A stretch of 64,000 nt of DNA from Microbacterium azadirachtae (GTDB lineage Bacteria; Actinomycetota; Actinomycetes; Actinomycetales; Microbacteriaceae), in assembly GCF_000956545.1 (NCBI RefSeq), contig NZ_JYIT01000084.1, forward strand, positions 154,048 through 218,047. The letters are read 5' to 3'. Of this stretch, positions 17,901 to 29,421 are shown in pieces. The first letter of the stretch is position 1, and every line of letters starts with the position of its first letter. Both the position numbers and the translations under genes were made by a program. The notes beneath the pieces were generated by a model. That model had not been told where the DNA came from. It worked only from the letters and a program-made list of their open reading frames with translations, and ran no database searches.

Positions 17901-18410
17901 ATGTCCACGCATGTGCTGAGCCTCCTGGTGGAGGACACCCCGGGCATCCTGACCCGCGTCGCGGGCCTGTTCGCGCGCCGCGGCTTCAACATCGAGTCCC
18001 TCGCCGTGGGCGTGACCGAGGTGCCGGGCGTCTCCCGTATCACGGTCGTCGTCGACGTCGAGGAGTTCCCGCTCGAGCAGGTGACCAAGCAGCTGAACAA
18101 GCTGATCAACGTCATCAAGATCGTGGAGCTGGAGCAGAACTCCTCCGTGCAGCGCGAGCACATGCTCATCAAGGTGCGCACGGACAACAACAGCCGCTCG
18201 AACGTGCTCGAGGTCGTGAACCTCTTCCGCGCGTCCGTCGTGGACTACGCGCCCGAGGCGCTGGTGGTCGAGGTCACCGGCGACAAGGGCAAGGTGGACG
18301 CGCTGTTGAGAGCGCTCGAGCCGTTCGGCATCAAGGAGCTCGCCCAGTCGGGCCTGCTCGCGATCGGCCGCGGCGGCAAGAGCATCACCGAGCGCGTGCT
18401 GCGCAGCTGA
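17901..18410 (+). CDS. ilvN: Acetolactate synthase small (regulatory) subunit
   Basis: 169 residues. The N-terminal ACT domain starts VLSLLVEDTPGILTRVAGLFARRGFNIESLAVG, followed by the C-terminal half with MLIKVRTDNNSRSNVLEVVNLFRASVVDYAPEALVVEVTG. It binds valine and gives feedback inhibition of IlvB. The size and two-domain form match the usual IlvN/IlvH proteins of Actinobacteria. It sits between ilvB and ilvC, as is usual for the operon. Confidence 0.95.
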   Translation: MSTHVLSLLVEDTPGILTRVAGLFARRGFNIESLAVGVTEVPGVSRITVVVDVEEFPLEQVTKQLNKLINVIKIVELEQNSSVQREHMLIKVRTDNNSRSNVLEVVNLFRASVVDYAPEALVVEVTGDKGKVDALLRALEPFGIKELAQSGLLAIGRGGKSITERVLRS

Positions 18411-19523
<1,113 letters not shown>

Positions 19524-19540
19524 CCCTCGCCTCACCGGAA

Positions 19541-19564
19541 CGGGCGTCCCTGCGGGGGCGCCCG
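19541..19564 (+). terminator. Terminator after ilvC
   Basis: A 10-bp stem with one G-T wobble (19541-19550 with 19555-19564) around a 4-nt loop, 18 bases after the ilvC stop. Confidence 0.7.
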
Positions 19565-19590
19565 CTCTGTGTCTTCGGGGGAGGGTCTAC

Positions 19591-19630
19591 GCGTTTCGTG
19601 TCGGTCGCCTGCGGGCGTCCTCGCTCAACG
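19591..19630 (+). repeat. Dispersed intergenic repeat, copy 1
   Basis: 40 bases beginning GCGTTTCGTGTCGGTCGCC and ending TCGCTCAACG. It matches 44297-44335 except for one substitution and a one-base difference in length. Both copies lie just downstream of an operon end. Confidence 0.7.
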
Positions 19631-19658
19631 GCCCCAGAGGGGACCGCGGGGGCCGGGG

Positions 19659-20779
<1,121 letters not shown>

Positions 20780-20783
<4 letters not shown>

Positions 20784-22324
20784 GTGGTCTCCGCCTTCGA
20801 GGATGCGGTGGTTTCCGGTTCGACGGCGGCCGGGTCGGCGGCGCGCCCGGTGGACAGGACGGCCGACTGCCGGAAGAGCAGGTACGTCATGGGTGCGGAC
20901 AGCACGATCAGCAGTGTCGCATAGGGGGCTGCGCCGGCGAAGTCGATCTCGCTCGACAGGCTCCAGAACCGGGTGGCGAGCGTCTGCACGCCGATCGGCG
21001 AGAGCAGCAGCGTCGCGGTGAGCTCGCCGGCGACGGCGAGGAACACCATCGCGAGGGCGGCAGCGGTCGCCGGCGCGACCAGGCGCAGCGTCACGCCCAG
21101 GAACGCGCGCGCCGGACGCCGGCCCAGGGCCTGCGCCGCCTCCTCGAGGCTGCGCGGCGCCTGCGCGATGCCCGCCTGCAGCGGCACCAGCGCGCGGGGG
21201 AGGAAGAGCAGCGCGTACGCGATGAGCAGCAGCGCCGTGGTCTGGTACAGCGCGGGCACGAAGAAGAGCGACACGGTGACGAGTGCCAGCGCGAGGACGA
21301 TGCCCGGCATGGAGCTCGTCACGTAGTTGGTGCGCTCCAGCAGCCGGCTGAACGCACCGGGCCGGCGCACCGCGAGCCAGGACAGCGGGAAGGCGGCGAG
21401 GACGGTGACCACGCCGCCGCCGAGCGCGAGACCGAGGGTCTGCAGCAGCGTCGGCACGAGATCGGGCGCCGTCCAGACCCCCGCGCCTCCGTACGCCAGC
21501 CACCCGCCGATCACGACGGCGGGCACGCCCAGCGCGGCGATCCCGAGCGCGAGCAGAGCCAGCTGTGCCGGGATCTGCCATCCCCGCAACCGGATCCGGC
21601 GGGGCGGTGCGGCGGTGCCGGATCCGATCCGCGCGTAGCGGGCGCGTCCGCGGGCCCGGCTCTCCAGGAGGAGCAGGGCGAAGCACAGCAGCATCAGCAC
21701 GCCCGAGAGCATGCTGCCCGCCGAGCCGTTGAACGTGGAGCGGTACTGGTCCATGATCGCGGTCGTGAAGGTGTCGAACCGGATCAGCGCGAACGCGCCG
21801 TACTCGCTGAGCAGATGAAGGCCCACGAGCAGCGCCCCGCCCAGCAGCGCGAGCCGCAGCTGCGGCAGCACCGTGCCGAAGAACACCCGCACCGGACTGC
21901 GCCCGAGGCTCGCCGCGGCCTGCTCGAGTGCGGGATCCAGCCGGGCCAGTGCCGCACGCACCGGCAGATACACCAGGGGGAAATACGACAGCGTCGCCAG
22001 CAGCACACCGGATCCGAGTCCGGCGAGCGACGGGATCGCCGACACCCACGCATAGGAGTTCACGAAGGCGGGGATCGCGAGCGGCATCGCGAGCACCGCT
22101 CCCCAGGCGCCGGCGCCCGCAAGCGACGTGCGCTCCACGAGCCAGGCGCCGCCCACGCCGATCACCGCGCACAGCGGCACGGTGATCGCGACCAGCAGCA
22201 CGGTGTTCGTCAGGAGCTCGCCGACGCGGGGCCGCAGGATCAGGGACGCCGATTCGGCCCAGCCGATCTGCGCCGCTGTGGTGACCACGAAGATCAGCGG
22301 CAGCAGGGAGAGCGCCGCGACCAC
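20780..22324 (-). CDS. Iron ABC transporter permease (fused two-domain, FbpB-like)
   Basis: 514 residues from the GTG at 22324. It carries two copies of the permease domain, each with an EAA loop (LEQAAASLGRSPVRVFFGTVLPQL and LEEAAQALGRRPARAFLGVTLRLV), as in FbpB/SfuB iron permeases with about 12 helices. The start is doubtful. The frame stays open upstream and encodes a plausible N-terminus (TTTTTSRRAAGAQRLRPP then a full first helix) but holds no ATG, GTG or TTG there. An ATC at 22432 has AAGGCG five nt before it and may be the true start. Confidence 0.85.
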
Positions 22325-22441
22325 GACGCCCGCGGCGATGACGAGCCACGATCCGGTGCTGCGGGAGACGCCGCGGGGCGGCCGGAGCCGTTGCGCTCCG
22401 GCCGCCCGTCGGGAGGTGGTCGTCGTGGTGATGTCTGCGCC

Positions 22442-23494
22442 TTAGAGCAGGCCCGCCTGGGTCATCAGATCGGTGACCTGCTTGGAGTTCAGCGTAGCCG
22501 GGTCGATGGTCGGCGCCTGCAGGTCCTTGAGCGGGACGAGCTTCGGGTTGGCGGCGACGCCGGATCCGACCGGGTACTCGAACGAGGTGCCCGTCTGCAG
22601 GATCTTCTGTCCCTCGGGGCCCGTGACGAACGCCAGGAACTTCTGCGCCGCGGCCTGGTGCTTGCTCGACTTCAGGACGCCGCCGCCGGACACCGACACG
22701 AACGCCCCCGGATCCTGGTTCTTGAAGTAGTGCAGCTGCACGTTCTTCGAGTTCTCGCCGGTCGCCGCCTGATCGCCGAACCAGTAGTAGTGGTAGATGA
22801 CGGCGCCGTCGATCTCGCCAGCGTTGACCGCCTTCATCGCGGTGGAGTTGCCCTTGTAGGCGACCGAGTTCGTCTTCATGGCCTTCAGCCACTCCTCGGC
22901 GGCGTCGGCGCCCTTGAGCTGCACGAGCGCCGAGACGATGGCCTGGAAGTCGGCGCCGGAGGGCGATGCGGCCCAGCGGCCCTTCCACGACGGGTCGGCG
23001 AGATCCATCAGGGACTTCGGCAGCTGCGCCTCGGTGAGCTTCGACGTGTTGTAGGCGAACACGGTCGAGCGGGCCGCGATGCCGACCCACTTGCCGGAGG
23101 ACGGACGGTACTCGGTGGGGACGTTCTTGAGCGCCTCCTCACCCGGCGAGGTGAACAGCCCTGCCTTCTCGACGGCCGACATCGAGGGCGAGTTCTCGGT
23201 GAGGAACACGTCGGCGGGGGAGCGGTCGCCCTCCTGGATCAGCTGCTGGGACATCTCGGTGTCGTCGCCGTTGCGCACCTGGACCTTGATGCCGGTCGCC
23301 TTGGTGAAGGCGTCGATCCAGGACTTGGTGAGCTCCTCGTGCTGGGCGTTGTAGACCGTGATGGTCTGCCCGGCGAGGTCGTCGCCCCCGGAGGTGCTGG
23401 ACGTGGGCGCGGAGGAGCCGCTGCACGCGGTGAGCGCGAGGGCGAAGGCGGAGGCCGCAGCCGCGGCGGAGAGCAGTCGGAGGGAACGGTTCAC
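22442..23494 (-). CDS. Ferric-iron ABC transporter substrate-binding lipoprotein
   Basis: 350 residues. The signal sequence ends in the lipobox LTAC (Cys about residue 24), then a Ser/Gly/Thr linker. The body is the FbpA/AfuA type of periplasmic-binding fold: ITVYNAQHEELTKSWIDAF at the start of domain 1, DVFLTENSP, and the tyrosine-rich IYHYYWFGDQ where this family coordinates Fe(III). First gene of the importer operon on the minus strand. A DtxR-type iron box lies about 50 bases upstream, predicting expression under iron limitation. Confidence 0.9.
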   Translation of the reverse strand: MNRSLRLLSAAAAASAFALALTACSGSSAPTSSTSGGDDLAGQTITVYNAQHEELTKSWIDAFTKATGIKVQVRNGDDTEMSQQLIQEGDRSPADVFLTENSPSMSAVEKAGLFTSPGEEALKNVPTEYRPSSGKWVGIAARSTVFAYNTSKLTEAQLPKSLMDLADPSWKGRWAASPSGADFQAIVSALVQLKGADAAEEWLKAMKTNSVAYKGNSTAMKAVNAGEIDGAVIYHYYWFGDQAATGENSKNVQLHYFKNQDPGAFVSVSGGGVLKSSKHQAAAQKFLAFVTGPEGQKILQTGTSFEYPVGSGVAANPKLVPLKDLQAPTIDPATLNSKQVTDLMTQAGLL

Positions 23495-23540
23495 GGGGAG
23501 TCCTTCAGGCGGGAGTGGTGCGAGAGTCGCGACTCACATC

Positions 23541-23559
23541 ATAGGTAAGGCAATCCTCA
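23541..23559 (-). promoter_or_regulatory. DtxR/IdeR-type iron box of the iron importer operon
   Basis: The 19-mer ATAGGTAAGGCAATCCTCA matches the recalled actinobacterial consensus TTAGGTTAGGCTAACCTAA at 14 of 19 positions, with both GG..CC cores intact. It sits 47-65 bases upstream of the binding-protein start. Repression by an iron-loaded DtxR family protein is inferred. Confidence 0.75.
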
Positions 23560-23625
23560 CCCGCCAATCCGGTGACTTTCCTGTGAGACCCGCATCGCGG
23601 ACGGCGAGAGCGCCCGTGAGGGCGA

Positions 23626-24489
23626 TCACGTCAGGCCGTAGAACCGCGCGGCGTTGCCCCAGAAGAGGTCGTCGGCGTCCAGGTCGCGGTGCGCGGCCCA
23701 GTCCTCGACCGTCCGCGCCCAGAGCTCGCGGCGCTCCGGCCGGTAGCCCGCGGCGCCGGCGGCGACGGCGGAGACGGGCCAGTCGCTGCCCCAGAGCAGC
23801 CGATCCGGTCCGAAGGCCTCGGCCGCCGCGTCGAGGAACGGGTTGACCTGCGCGCCGTCCCAGTCGCCGCCGGACTCGGCAGGGAGGCCGGAGAGCTTCA
23901 CCGACACGTTCGGATGCGCGGCGAGCTCACGGATCCCGCGCATCCACGCCGCGTCGGGCGCCTGGGGTCGCGAGGGGGTGCCGACCGCGGGCTTGCCGAG
24001 ATGGTCGAGCACGATCGCCAGGTCGGGCACGGCCGCGGCGAGAGCCGACACGTCCGGCAGCTGGGGGGCGCGCACGCACGCGTCGAAGCGCAGTCCGCGC
24101 GCCGCGAGAGCCTCGGCCCCGGCGAGGAAGGCGGGTGTCGTCGCCGTCGCGAGAGGCTCTCCCTGCAGCAGATGACGCACGCCGACGACGAGCGCGGTCT
24201 CCGCGAGGGCGTCGAGGTGCTGGATCGTGGCCTCGCCGCGATCGAGTCGTGCGCCGGCCACGATCCCGATGACGCCCGTGTCCGCGGCCGTCTCCGACAC
24301 CCAGCGCACCTCGTCGAGGAACTGGGCCTGCACGCACTCGGCCTGCACGAAGACGGCGGCCGTCTCGGTGCCCGCCGGCGCCTGCGCGAGCTCGTCCGCG
24401 GTGAAGCGGTTCGCGAGAGGACCTTCGAGCCAGTCGTAGTCGAGCCGGGACGGATCCCACAGGTGCAGATGGGAGTCGAGGACGCGCAT
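23626..24489 (-). CDS. Amidohydrolase, probable L-fuconolactonase
   Basis: 287 residues of the amidohydrolase superfamily group that includes L-fuconolactone hydrolases (COG3618). The metal motif HLHLWDPSRLDYDW is at residues 7-20, followed by late LDHLGKPAV, SVKLSGL and LLWGSDWPVS with the catalytic aspartate. In the Xanthomonas-type L-fucose pathway this enzyme opens L-fuconolactone to L-fuconate. AAGGATG precedes the ATG. It is divergent from the GntR/FadR-type regulator, and the shared gap holds one copy of the locus palindrome. Confidence 0.87.
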   Translation of the reverse strand: MRVLDSHLHLWDPSRLDYDWLEGPLANRFTADELAQAPAGTETAAVFVQAECVQAQFLDEVRWVSETAADTGVIGIVAGARLDRGEATIQHLDALAETALVVGVRHLLQGEPLATATTPAFLAGAEALAARGLRFDACVRAPQLPDVSALAAAVPDLAIVLDHLGKPAVGTPSRPQAPDAAWMRGIRELAAHPNVSVKLSGLPAESGGDWDGAQVNPFLDAAAEAFGPDRLLWGSDWPVSAVAAGAAGYRPERRELWARTVEDWAAHRDLDADDLFWGNAARFYGLT

Positions 24490-24529
24490 GGTCACATCCT
24501 TCCGCATCCCGGTCCTCGGCGTGCCGTAG

Positions 24530-24540
24530 ACATCCGATGA
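24530..24540. promoter_or_regulatory. Fucose-locus operator, site 1
   Basis: ACATCCGATGA differs by one base from the 11-bp palindrome ACATCSGATGT also found at 26977-26987 and 32428-32438. It lies between the divergent regulator and lactonase genes, 27 bases before the regulator start and 41 before the lactonase. Confidence 0.7.
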
Positions 24541-24566
24541 ATGCGCGAAGCGCATAGGATGACGCC

Positions 24567-25244
24567 ATGGCAGTGACCGACGAGGCGATCGAGAAGATCA
24601 AAGCGATGATCGTGTCGGGCGAGCTCGGCCCGGGAGATCGGCTGCCGCCCGAGAAGGAGCTGGCCGAGCGCCTCGGACTCTCCCGCAACTCGATGCGCGA
24701 GGCCGTCAAGGCCCTCGAGGTCATCCGCGTGCTCGACGTGCGCCGCGGCGACGGCACCTACGTGACCAGCCTCGAACCGCACCTGCTGCTCGAGGCCATC
24801 ACCTTCGTGATCGACATGCACGACGACGACTCCCTGCTCGAGCTCTTCGCGGTGCGCCGGATGCTCGAGTCGCAGGCGACGGGGCTCGCGGCCACGCACG
24901 GCGATGCCGAGGCGATCGCCGCGCTGCAGGCCGAGATCGCCGGCGTCGACTCCGGCGTCTCGATCGACGACCTGGTCGCGCACGACATCCGATTCCATCG
25001 GGAGATCGTGCAGATGACCGGCAACGCCTACCTCGCGAGCCTCATCGAGAGCCTGTCCAGCCAGACCATCCGCGCGCGGGTGTGGCGCGGCCTCACCGAG
25101 CAGGGCGCGGTGGAGCGCACGCTCTCGGAGCATCGTGCCATCGCCGATGCGATCGCCCAGCACGATCCCGCCCTCGCGACGTCGCTCGCGACCGCCCACA
25201 TCGCAGGCGTGGAGCGCTGGCTGCGCCAGGCCGCCCAGGCCTGA
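24567..25244 (+). CDS. GntR/FadR-type (FCD) regulator of the fucose locus
   Basis: 225 residues. The GntR winged helix is at residues 1-70, with LPPEKELAERLGLSRNSMREAVKALEVIRVLDVRRGDGTYV. The FCD effector domain follows, with conserved His and Asp positions (AHDIRFHREIVQMTGN, ERTLSEHRAIADAI, ATAHIAGVERWL) that bind a metal and often an organic acid. TAGGAT 6 nt before the ATG indicates a leaderless message. As the only GntR protein here and next to site 1, it is the best candidate to bind the three ACATCSGATGT sites; L-fuconate or a later intermediate would be a reasonable effector. Confidence 0.88.
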   Translation: MAVTDEAIEKIKAMIVSGELGPGDRLPPEKELAERLGLSRNSMREAVKALEVIRVLDVRRGDGTYVTSLEPHLLLEAITFVIDMHDDDSLLELFAVRRMLESQATGLAATHGDAEAIAALQAEIAGVDSGVSIDDLVAHDIRFHREIVQMTGNAYLASLIESLSSQTIRARVWRGLTEQGAVERTLSEHRAIADAIAQHDPALATSLATAHIAGVERWLRQAAQA

Positions 25245-25267
25245 GACCGGCACCACGCGCCGGCAGC

Positions 25268-26038
25268 CTACTCGGCGCGCAGGCGGAGCTGCGCCATGCC
25301 GCCGTCGACCTCGATCGACGTGCCCGTGGTCGAGCCGGAGGCCGGGCTGACCAGGTACGCGACGGCGCCGGCGACCTCGTCCGGCGACACCAGCCGGCCA
25401 TGCGGCTGACGTGCGTTGAGAGCGGCCCGCTCGGCCGCGGGGTCGGCGGCGGCGTCCAGCAGACGACCCACCCACGGGGTGTCGGCGGTGCCGGGGTTGA
25501 CGGCGTTCACGCGGATCCCCTCGCGCAGGTGATCCGCGGCCATCGCACGGGTGAGAGCCGACACGGCGCCCTTCGACGCCGAGTAGAGTGCGCGCTGGGG
25601 AAGGCCTGTGGTGGAGGCGATCGACGCGGTGTTGCAGATGGCCGCCGCGGGGGACCGGCGCAGCCACGGCAGCGCCGCCGCCGACACGCGGGCGATGCCG
25701 GTGACGTTGATCGACAGCACGCGTGCCCACTCGTCGTCGTCGTTGGCCGCGACGTCGCCCTGGGCGCCGATGCCGGCGTTGTTCACGAGGATGTCGATCC
25801 GACCGAAGCGCTCGCCGATCGCGGCGACGGCGGCGTCGACGCTCGCGCGGTCGGACACATCCGCGGTGAAGGCGGCGAAGTGCGGATCCGCACCGGCGAC
25901 GTCGCGGTCCAGCACGGCGATCTGCGCACCCTGCCCGTGCAGCTGCGTCGCGATCGCCGCGCCGATGCCGGACGCGCCGCCCGTGACGATCGCGACGAGC
26001 CCCTCCAGCGGCGCTCCCTGAGTCTGTCGAACGGTCAT
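25268..26038 (-). CDS. SDR dehydrogenase, probable 2-keto-3-deoxy-L-fuconate dehydrogenase
   Basis: 256 residues. The Rossmann loop TGGASGIGAA (about residue 20), NNAG, and the catalytic YSASK with its upstream Ser are all present. In the non-phosphorylating L-fucose pathway an SDR oxidises 2-keto-3-deoxy-L-fuconate at C4; the adjacent FAH-family gene would act on the product, which supports this role. L-fucose dehydrogenase is the alternative. The start overlaps the upstream FAH stop (ATGA at 26035-26038). The first codons contain a copy of the dispersed CCTGAG...TGTCGAA word. Confidence 0.82.
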   Translation of the reverse strand: MTVRQTQGAPLEGLVAIVTGGASGIGAAIATQLHGQGAQIAVLDRDVAGADPHFAAFTADVSDRASVDAAVAAIGERFGRIDILVNNAGIGAQGDVAANDDDEWARVLSINVTGIARVSAAALPWLRRSPAAAICNTASIASTTGLPQRALYSASKGAVSALTRAMAADHLREGIRVNAVNPGTADTPWVGRLLDAAADPAAERAALNARQPHGRLVSPDEVAGAVAYLVSPASGSTTGTSIEVDGGMAQLRLRAE

Positions 26039-26895
26039 GCTCGTGCCTCCCATGCGGTGAATTCCTGACGCTGGCTGCCCAGCCCCTCGATGTCGATCTC
26101 CACCACGTCGCCGGGGCGGAGGTAGGGGAACCTGCCGCCGAACGCCACGCCCTGCGGCGTGCCGGTGAGGATCAGATCGCCCGGCTCCAGCGTCATGTAC
26201 TGCGAGATGTGATGCACGATTTCGGCGACGGAGAAGATCATGTCGCTCGTCGACGAGTCCTGGCGGGGCTCGCCGTTCACGAAGCTGCGCAGACGCAGGT
26301 TCTGCACGTCGACCTCGTCCGGGGTGACCAGCCAGGGGCCGGTCGGGTTGAAGCCGAAGGCGGCCTTGCCCTTGGACCACTGTCCAGCGGACACCTCCAT
26401 CTGGAACGCCCGCTCGGACACGTCGTTGCACACCACATAGCCGGCGATGTGGGCCGCGGCCTCGTCGGGGGAGTCGAGGTATGCGGTGCGTGCGCCGATC
26501 ACGACGCCCAGCTCCACCTCCCAATCCGTCTTCTCGCTGCCGCGCGGGATCGTCACCGCGTCGTCCGGGCCGACGACCGTGTTCGGGGTCTTCAGGAACA
26601 GGATCGGCACCGCAGGCGGCTCCGCCCCGGACTCGCGGGCGTGCGCCGCATAGTTCTGGCCGACGCAGATCACGGCGCTGGGCCGGACGATCGGCGCGCC
26701 GATGCGCAGGTCCTCTGCGCCGGCGAGCTCGGGGAGGCGGCCCGAGGCCAGCGCGGCCTGCGTGCGCCCGACCGGGTCGGCGGCGAGGAAGTCACCGTTC
26801 ACATCGGAGGTCACCGGCCTCAGATCGTAATGGCGGCCATCGACGATGACGACGGGGATCTCGGATCCGGGATCGCCCAGACGCGCGAACTTCAT
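26035..26895 (-). CDS. FAH-family hydrolase, probable 2,4-diketo-3-deoxy-L-fuconate hydrolase
   Basis: 286 residues. The fumarylacetoacetase fold signature is complete: CVGQNYAAHARESG, the metal-binding DWEVELGVVIGARTAYL, GYVVCNDVSERAFQ and ILTGTPQGVAFG. This family hydrolyses 2,4-diketo acids. In the Xanthomonas-type pathway it splits 2,4-diketo-3-deoxy-L-fuconate to pyruvate and L-lactate. First gene of a two-gene unit with the SDR, read from the minus promoter inside 26965-26998. Confidence 0.85.
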   Translation of the reverse strand: MKFARLGDPGSEIPVVIVDGRHYDLRPVTSDVNGDFLAADPVGRTQAALASGRLPELAGAEDLRIGAPIVRPSAVICVGQNYAAHARESGAEPPAVPILFLKTPNTVVGPDDAVTIPRGSEKTDWEVELGVVIGARTAYLDSPDEAAAHIAGYVVCNDVSERAFQMEVSAGQWSKGKAAFGFNPTGPWLVTPDEVDVQNLRLRSFVNGEPRQDSSTSDMIFSVAEIVHHISQYMTLEPGDLILTGTPQGVAFGGRFPYLRPGDVVEIDIEGLGSQRQEFTAWEARA

Positions 26896-26964
26896 GGTTC
26901 TCCTGCCTTCTCAGGGGGACGGGCGGGAGCCGGCGCGACGACGAGTCTGCGAAGGATCCCTGCG

Positions 26965-26998
26965 TTGACAGTATAGACATCGGATGTTTACACTCCAA
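26965..26998. promoter_or_regulatory. Overlapping divergent promoters with operator site 2
   Basis: Plus strand: TTGACA (26965-26970), 18-nt spacer, TACACT (26989-26994), serving the dehydratase operon. Minus strand: TTGGAG (26998-26993), 17-nt spacer, TATACT (26975-26970), serving FAH-SDR. The perfect palindrome ACATCGGATGT (26977-26987) sits in the spacer of both, so one bound dimer would silence both directions. Confidence 0.82.
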
Positions 26999-27063
26999 CT
27001 GTCACGCAGTGCCCGGTCATCCGAGCCGGCGCTCCGCGACACCCGGCCCAGAACAGGAGAACC

Positions 27064-28371
27064 GTGAGCCGTATCGTCGCGCTGGAGACCAGCGACATCC
27101 GCTTCCCCACGTCGCTCAGCCTCGACGGCTCTGATGCGATGAACCCCGATCCCGACTACTCTGCGGCGTACGTGATCGTGCGCACCGACGCGGAGGACGG
27201 GATCGAGGGGCACGCGTTCGTGTTCACGATCGGCCGCGGCAACGACGTGCAGGTCGCGGGCATCGACGCGCTCGCCGGGCATCTGGTCGGACGCGAGGTC
27301 GAGCCGCTGCTCGACGACATGGGCGGCGTCTTCCGCGAGCTCATCGGCGACTCGCAGCTGCGCTGGCTCGGCCCGGAGAAGGGCGTCATGCACATGGCGA
27401 TCGGCGCCGTGATCAACGCCCTCTGGGACATCAAGGCCAAGCGGGCGGGCCTGCCGCTGTGGCAGCTGCTGAGCAGGATGACCCCCGAGGAGATCGTCGA
27501 TCTCGTCGACTTCCGCTACCTCACCAACGCACTCACCCGCGACGACGCGCTGGCGATCCTGCGCGCGGCGGAGCCCGGTCGCGCAGACCGCGAGCGGGAG
27601 CTGCGGGCGACCGGCTACCCCGGGTACACGACGAGCCCCGGCTGGCTCGGCTACTCCGACGACAAGCTCGAGCGGCTGGCGCGCGAGGCCATGGCGGACG
27701 GCTTCACACAGATCAAGCTCAAGGTCGGCGCGGACCTCGACGACGACATCCGTCGCTTCCGCAAGGCCCGCGAGGTCTGCGGCCCCGACTTCCCGATCGC
27801 GATCGACGCGAACCAGCGCTGGGAGGTGTCCGAGGCCATCGCCTGGGTCAACGCGCTCGCCGAATTCCACCCCGCCTGGATCGAGGAGCCGACGAGCCCC
27901 GACGACGTCCTCGGGCACGCCGAGATCGCGCGCGGCGTCGCGCCGATCCGCGTCGCCACCGGCGAGCACGCGCAGAACCGCGTCGTCTTCAAGCAGCTGC
28001 TGCAGGCCGAGGCGATCCAGGTGATGCAGATCGACGCCGTGCGCGTCGCCGGCGTCAACGAGAACATCGCGAACCTGCTGCTCGCCGCGAAGTTCGGCAT
28101 CCCGGTCTGCCCGCACGCGGGCGGTGTGGGACTGTGCGAGGCCGTGCAGCATCTCTCGATGTTCGACTTCGTCGCCGTCTCCGGCAGCCGGGAGGGGCGC
28201 ATGATCGAGTACGTGGATCACCTGCACGAGCACTTCGTGGTGCCGACCGACATCCGCGGCGGCTCGTACACGGCGCCGATCACGCCGGGCAACGGCATGG
28301 AGATGAAGAGCGCCAGCCGTGCCGAGTACGCCTGGACCGGCGAGCACCGGACGGAGGGTGTCCATGTCTGA
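27064..28371 (+). CDS. L-fuconate dehydratase (enolase superfamily)
   Basis: 435 residues. Active-site residues of the mandelate-racemase/enolase fold are visible: Lys218 and Lys220 (KLKVG), Asp248 (IDANQRW), Glu274 (WIEEP), Glu301 (GEH), Asp324 (MQIDAVR) and His351 ([11 protein letters not shown]). This numbering agrees with that recalled for Xanthomonas campestris FucD. It dehydrates L-fuconate to 2-keto-3-deoxy-L-fuconate. GTG start with AGGAG upstream. It heads dehydratase-AKR-fucU-fucosidase, and its 3' end overlaps the AKR start by 8 nt. Confidence 0.93.
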   Translation: MSRIVALETSDIRFPTSLSLDGSDAMNPDPDYSAAYVIVRTDAEDGIEGHAFVFTIGRGNDVQVAGIDALAGHLVGREVEPLLDDMGGVFRELIGDSQLRWLGPEKGVMHMAIGAVINALWDIKAKRAGLPLWQLLSRMTPEEIVDLVDFRYLTNALTRDDALAILRAAEPGRADRERELRATGYPGYTTSPGWLGYSDDKLERLAREAMADGFTQIKLKVGADLDDDIRRFRKAREVCGPDFPIAIDANQRWEVSEAIAWVNALAEFHPAWIEEPTSPDDVLGHAEIARGVAPIRVATGEHAQNRVVFKQLLQAEAIQVMQIDAVRVAGVNENIANLLLAAKFGIPVCPHAGGVGLCEAVQHLSMFDFVAVSGSREGRMIEYVDHLHEHFVVPTDIRGGSYTAPITPGNGMEMKSASRAEYAWTGEHRTEGVHV

Positions 28372-29377
28372 GCGGCCGACCGCATCCGGCACCCTCTCCG
28401 CCGACTCCCGCCGTTCCGCTTCCCGCACCGGCGTGGCGGCCCTGGGCTACGGGGCCGCGAACGTGGGGAACCTGTTCCGGCCGCTGACCGACGAGCAGGC
28501 CTGGGCAGTGCTCGACGCGGCCTGGGAGAGCGGCATCCGTGCCTACGACACCGCCCCGCACTACGGCCTCGGACTCTCGGAGCGGCGGCTCGGCGCGTTC
28601 CTGCGCACCAAGCCGCGCGACGAGTACGTGCTCTCCACCAAGGCCGGCCGCCTTCTGCGTCCCAATCCCGACCACGTCGAGGGCGGGCTCGACACCGCCA
28701 ACGACTTCTTCGTGCCCGACGAGCTCCGCCGCGTGTGGGACTTCTCCGCGGACGGCATCCGCGCCAGCCTCGACGAGTCGCGCGAGCGCCTCGGGATCGA
28801 GCGGATCGACATCCTGTATCTTCACGACCCCGAGCGCCACGATCTGGATCTGGCTCTCGCCGAGGCGTTCCCCGCCCTCGAGGCGCTGCGCGCCGAGGGG
28901 CAGGTCGGCCGCATCGGCATCGGGTCCATGACGGCCGACGCCCTGACGGCGGCCGTCCGCTCGGCCGACCTCGACACGATCATGGTCGCGGGACGCTACA
29001 CGCTGCTCGAGCAGCCGGCCGCCGCGGAGGTCATCCCCGCGTGCGCCGAGCGGGGCACGCGCATCGTCGCGGCGTCGGTCTTCAACTCCGGCCTCCTCGC
29101 GCAGGACGAGCCGCAGCGCTCGGGGCGCTACGAGTACGGCGCCCTGACGGAGGAGCTGTGGCAGCGCCTGGTGCGGATCGCCGACGTGTGCCGTGCGCAC
29201 GGCGTGCCGCTGCCCGCCGCCGCGATACAGTACCCGCTGCAGTCGCCGGTCGTGGAGGCCGTCGTGGTCGGCGGCAGCCGGCCGGAGCAGCTCCGTCAGA
29301 ACGCCGAGCTGGCGGCGCTCGAGATCCCCGCCGGCCTCTGGCGCGACCTGGCCGACCAGGGCCTCATCCCGGCCTGA
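28364..29377 (+). CDS. Aldo-keto reductase, probable L-fucose dehydrogenase
   Basis: 337 residues. Residues of the AKR TIM barrel: [14 protein letters not shown] at the start, the catalytic Asp/Tyr pair in [17 protein letters not shown] and the catalytic Lys in [10 protein letters not shown], then [14 protein letters not shown]. This branch includes L-fucose/D-threo-aldose dehydrogenases and pyridoxal dehydrogenase; in a fucose locus the oxidation of L-fucose to L-fuconolactone is the natural reading. The ATG at 28364 was chosen because GGAGGG precedes it; a start 15 codons earlier would overlap the dehydratase further. Confidence 0.85.
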   Translation: MSERPTASGTLSADSRRSASRTGVAALGYGAANVGNLFRPLTDEQAWAVLDAAWESGIRAYDTAPHYGLGLSERRLGAFLRTKPRDEYVLSTKAGRLLRPNPDHVEGGLDTANDFFVPDELRRVWDFSADGIRASLDESRERLGIERIDILYLHDPERHDLDLALAEAFPALEALRAEGQVGRIGIGSMTADALTAAVRSADLDTIMVAGRYTLLEQPAAAEVIPACAERGTRIVAASVFNSGLLAQDEPQRSGRYEYGALTEELWQRLVRIADVCRAHGVPLPAAAIQYPLQSPVVEAVVVGGSRPEQLRQNAELAALEIPAGLWRDLADQGLIPA

Positions 29378-29421
29378 CGCAGGCCGCGCAGCGACAGCAA
29401 CCGCAGGACGAGAGGAAGCGC

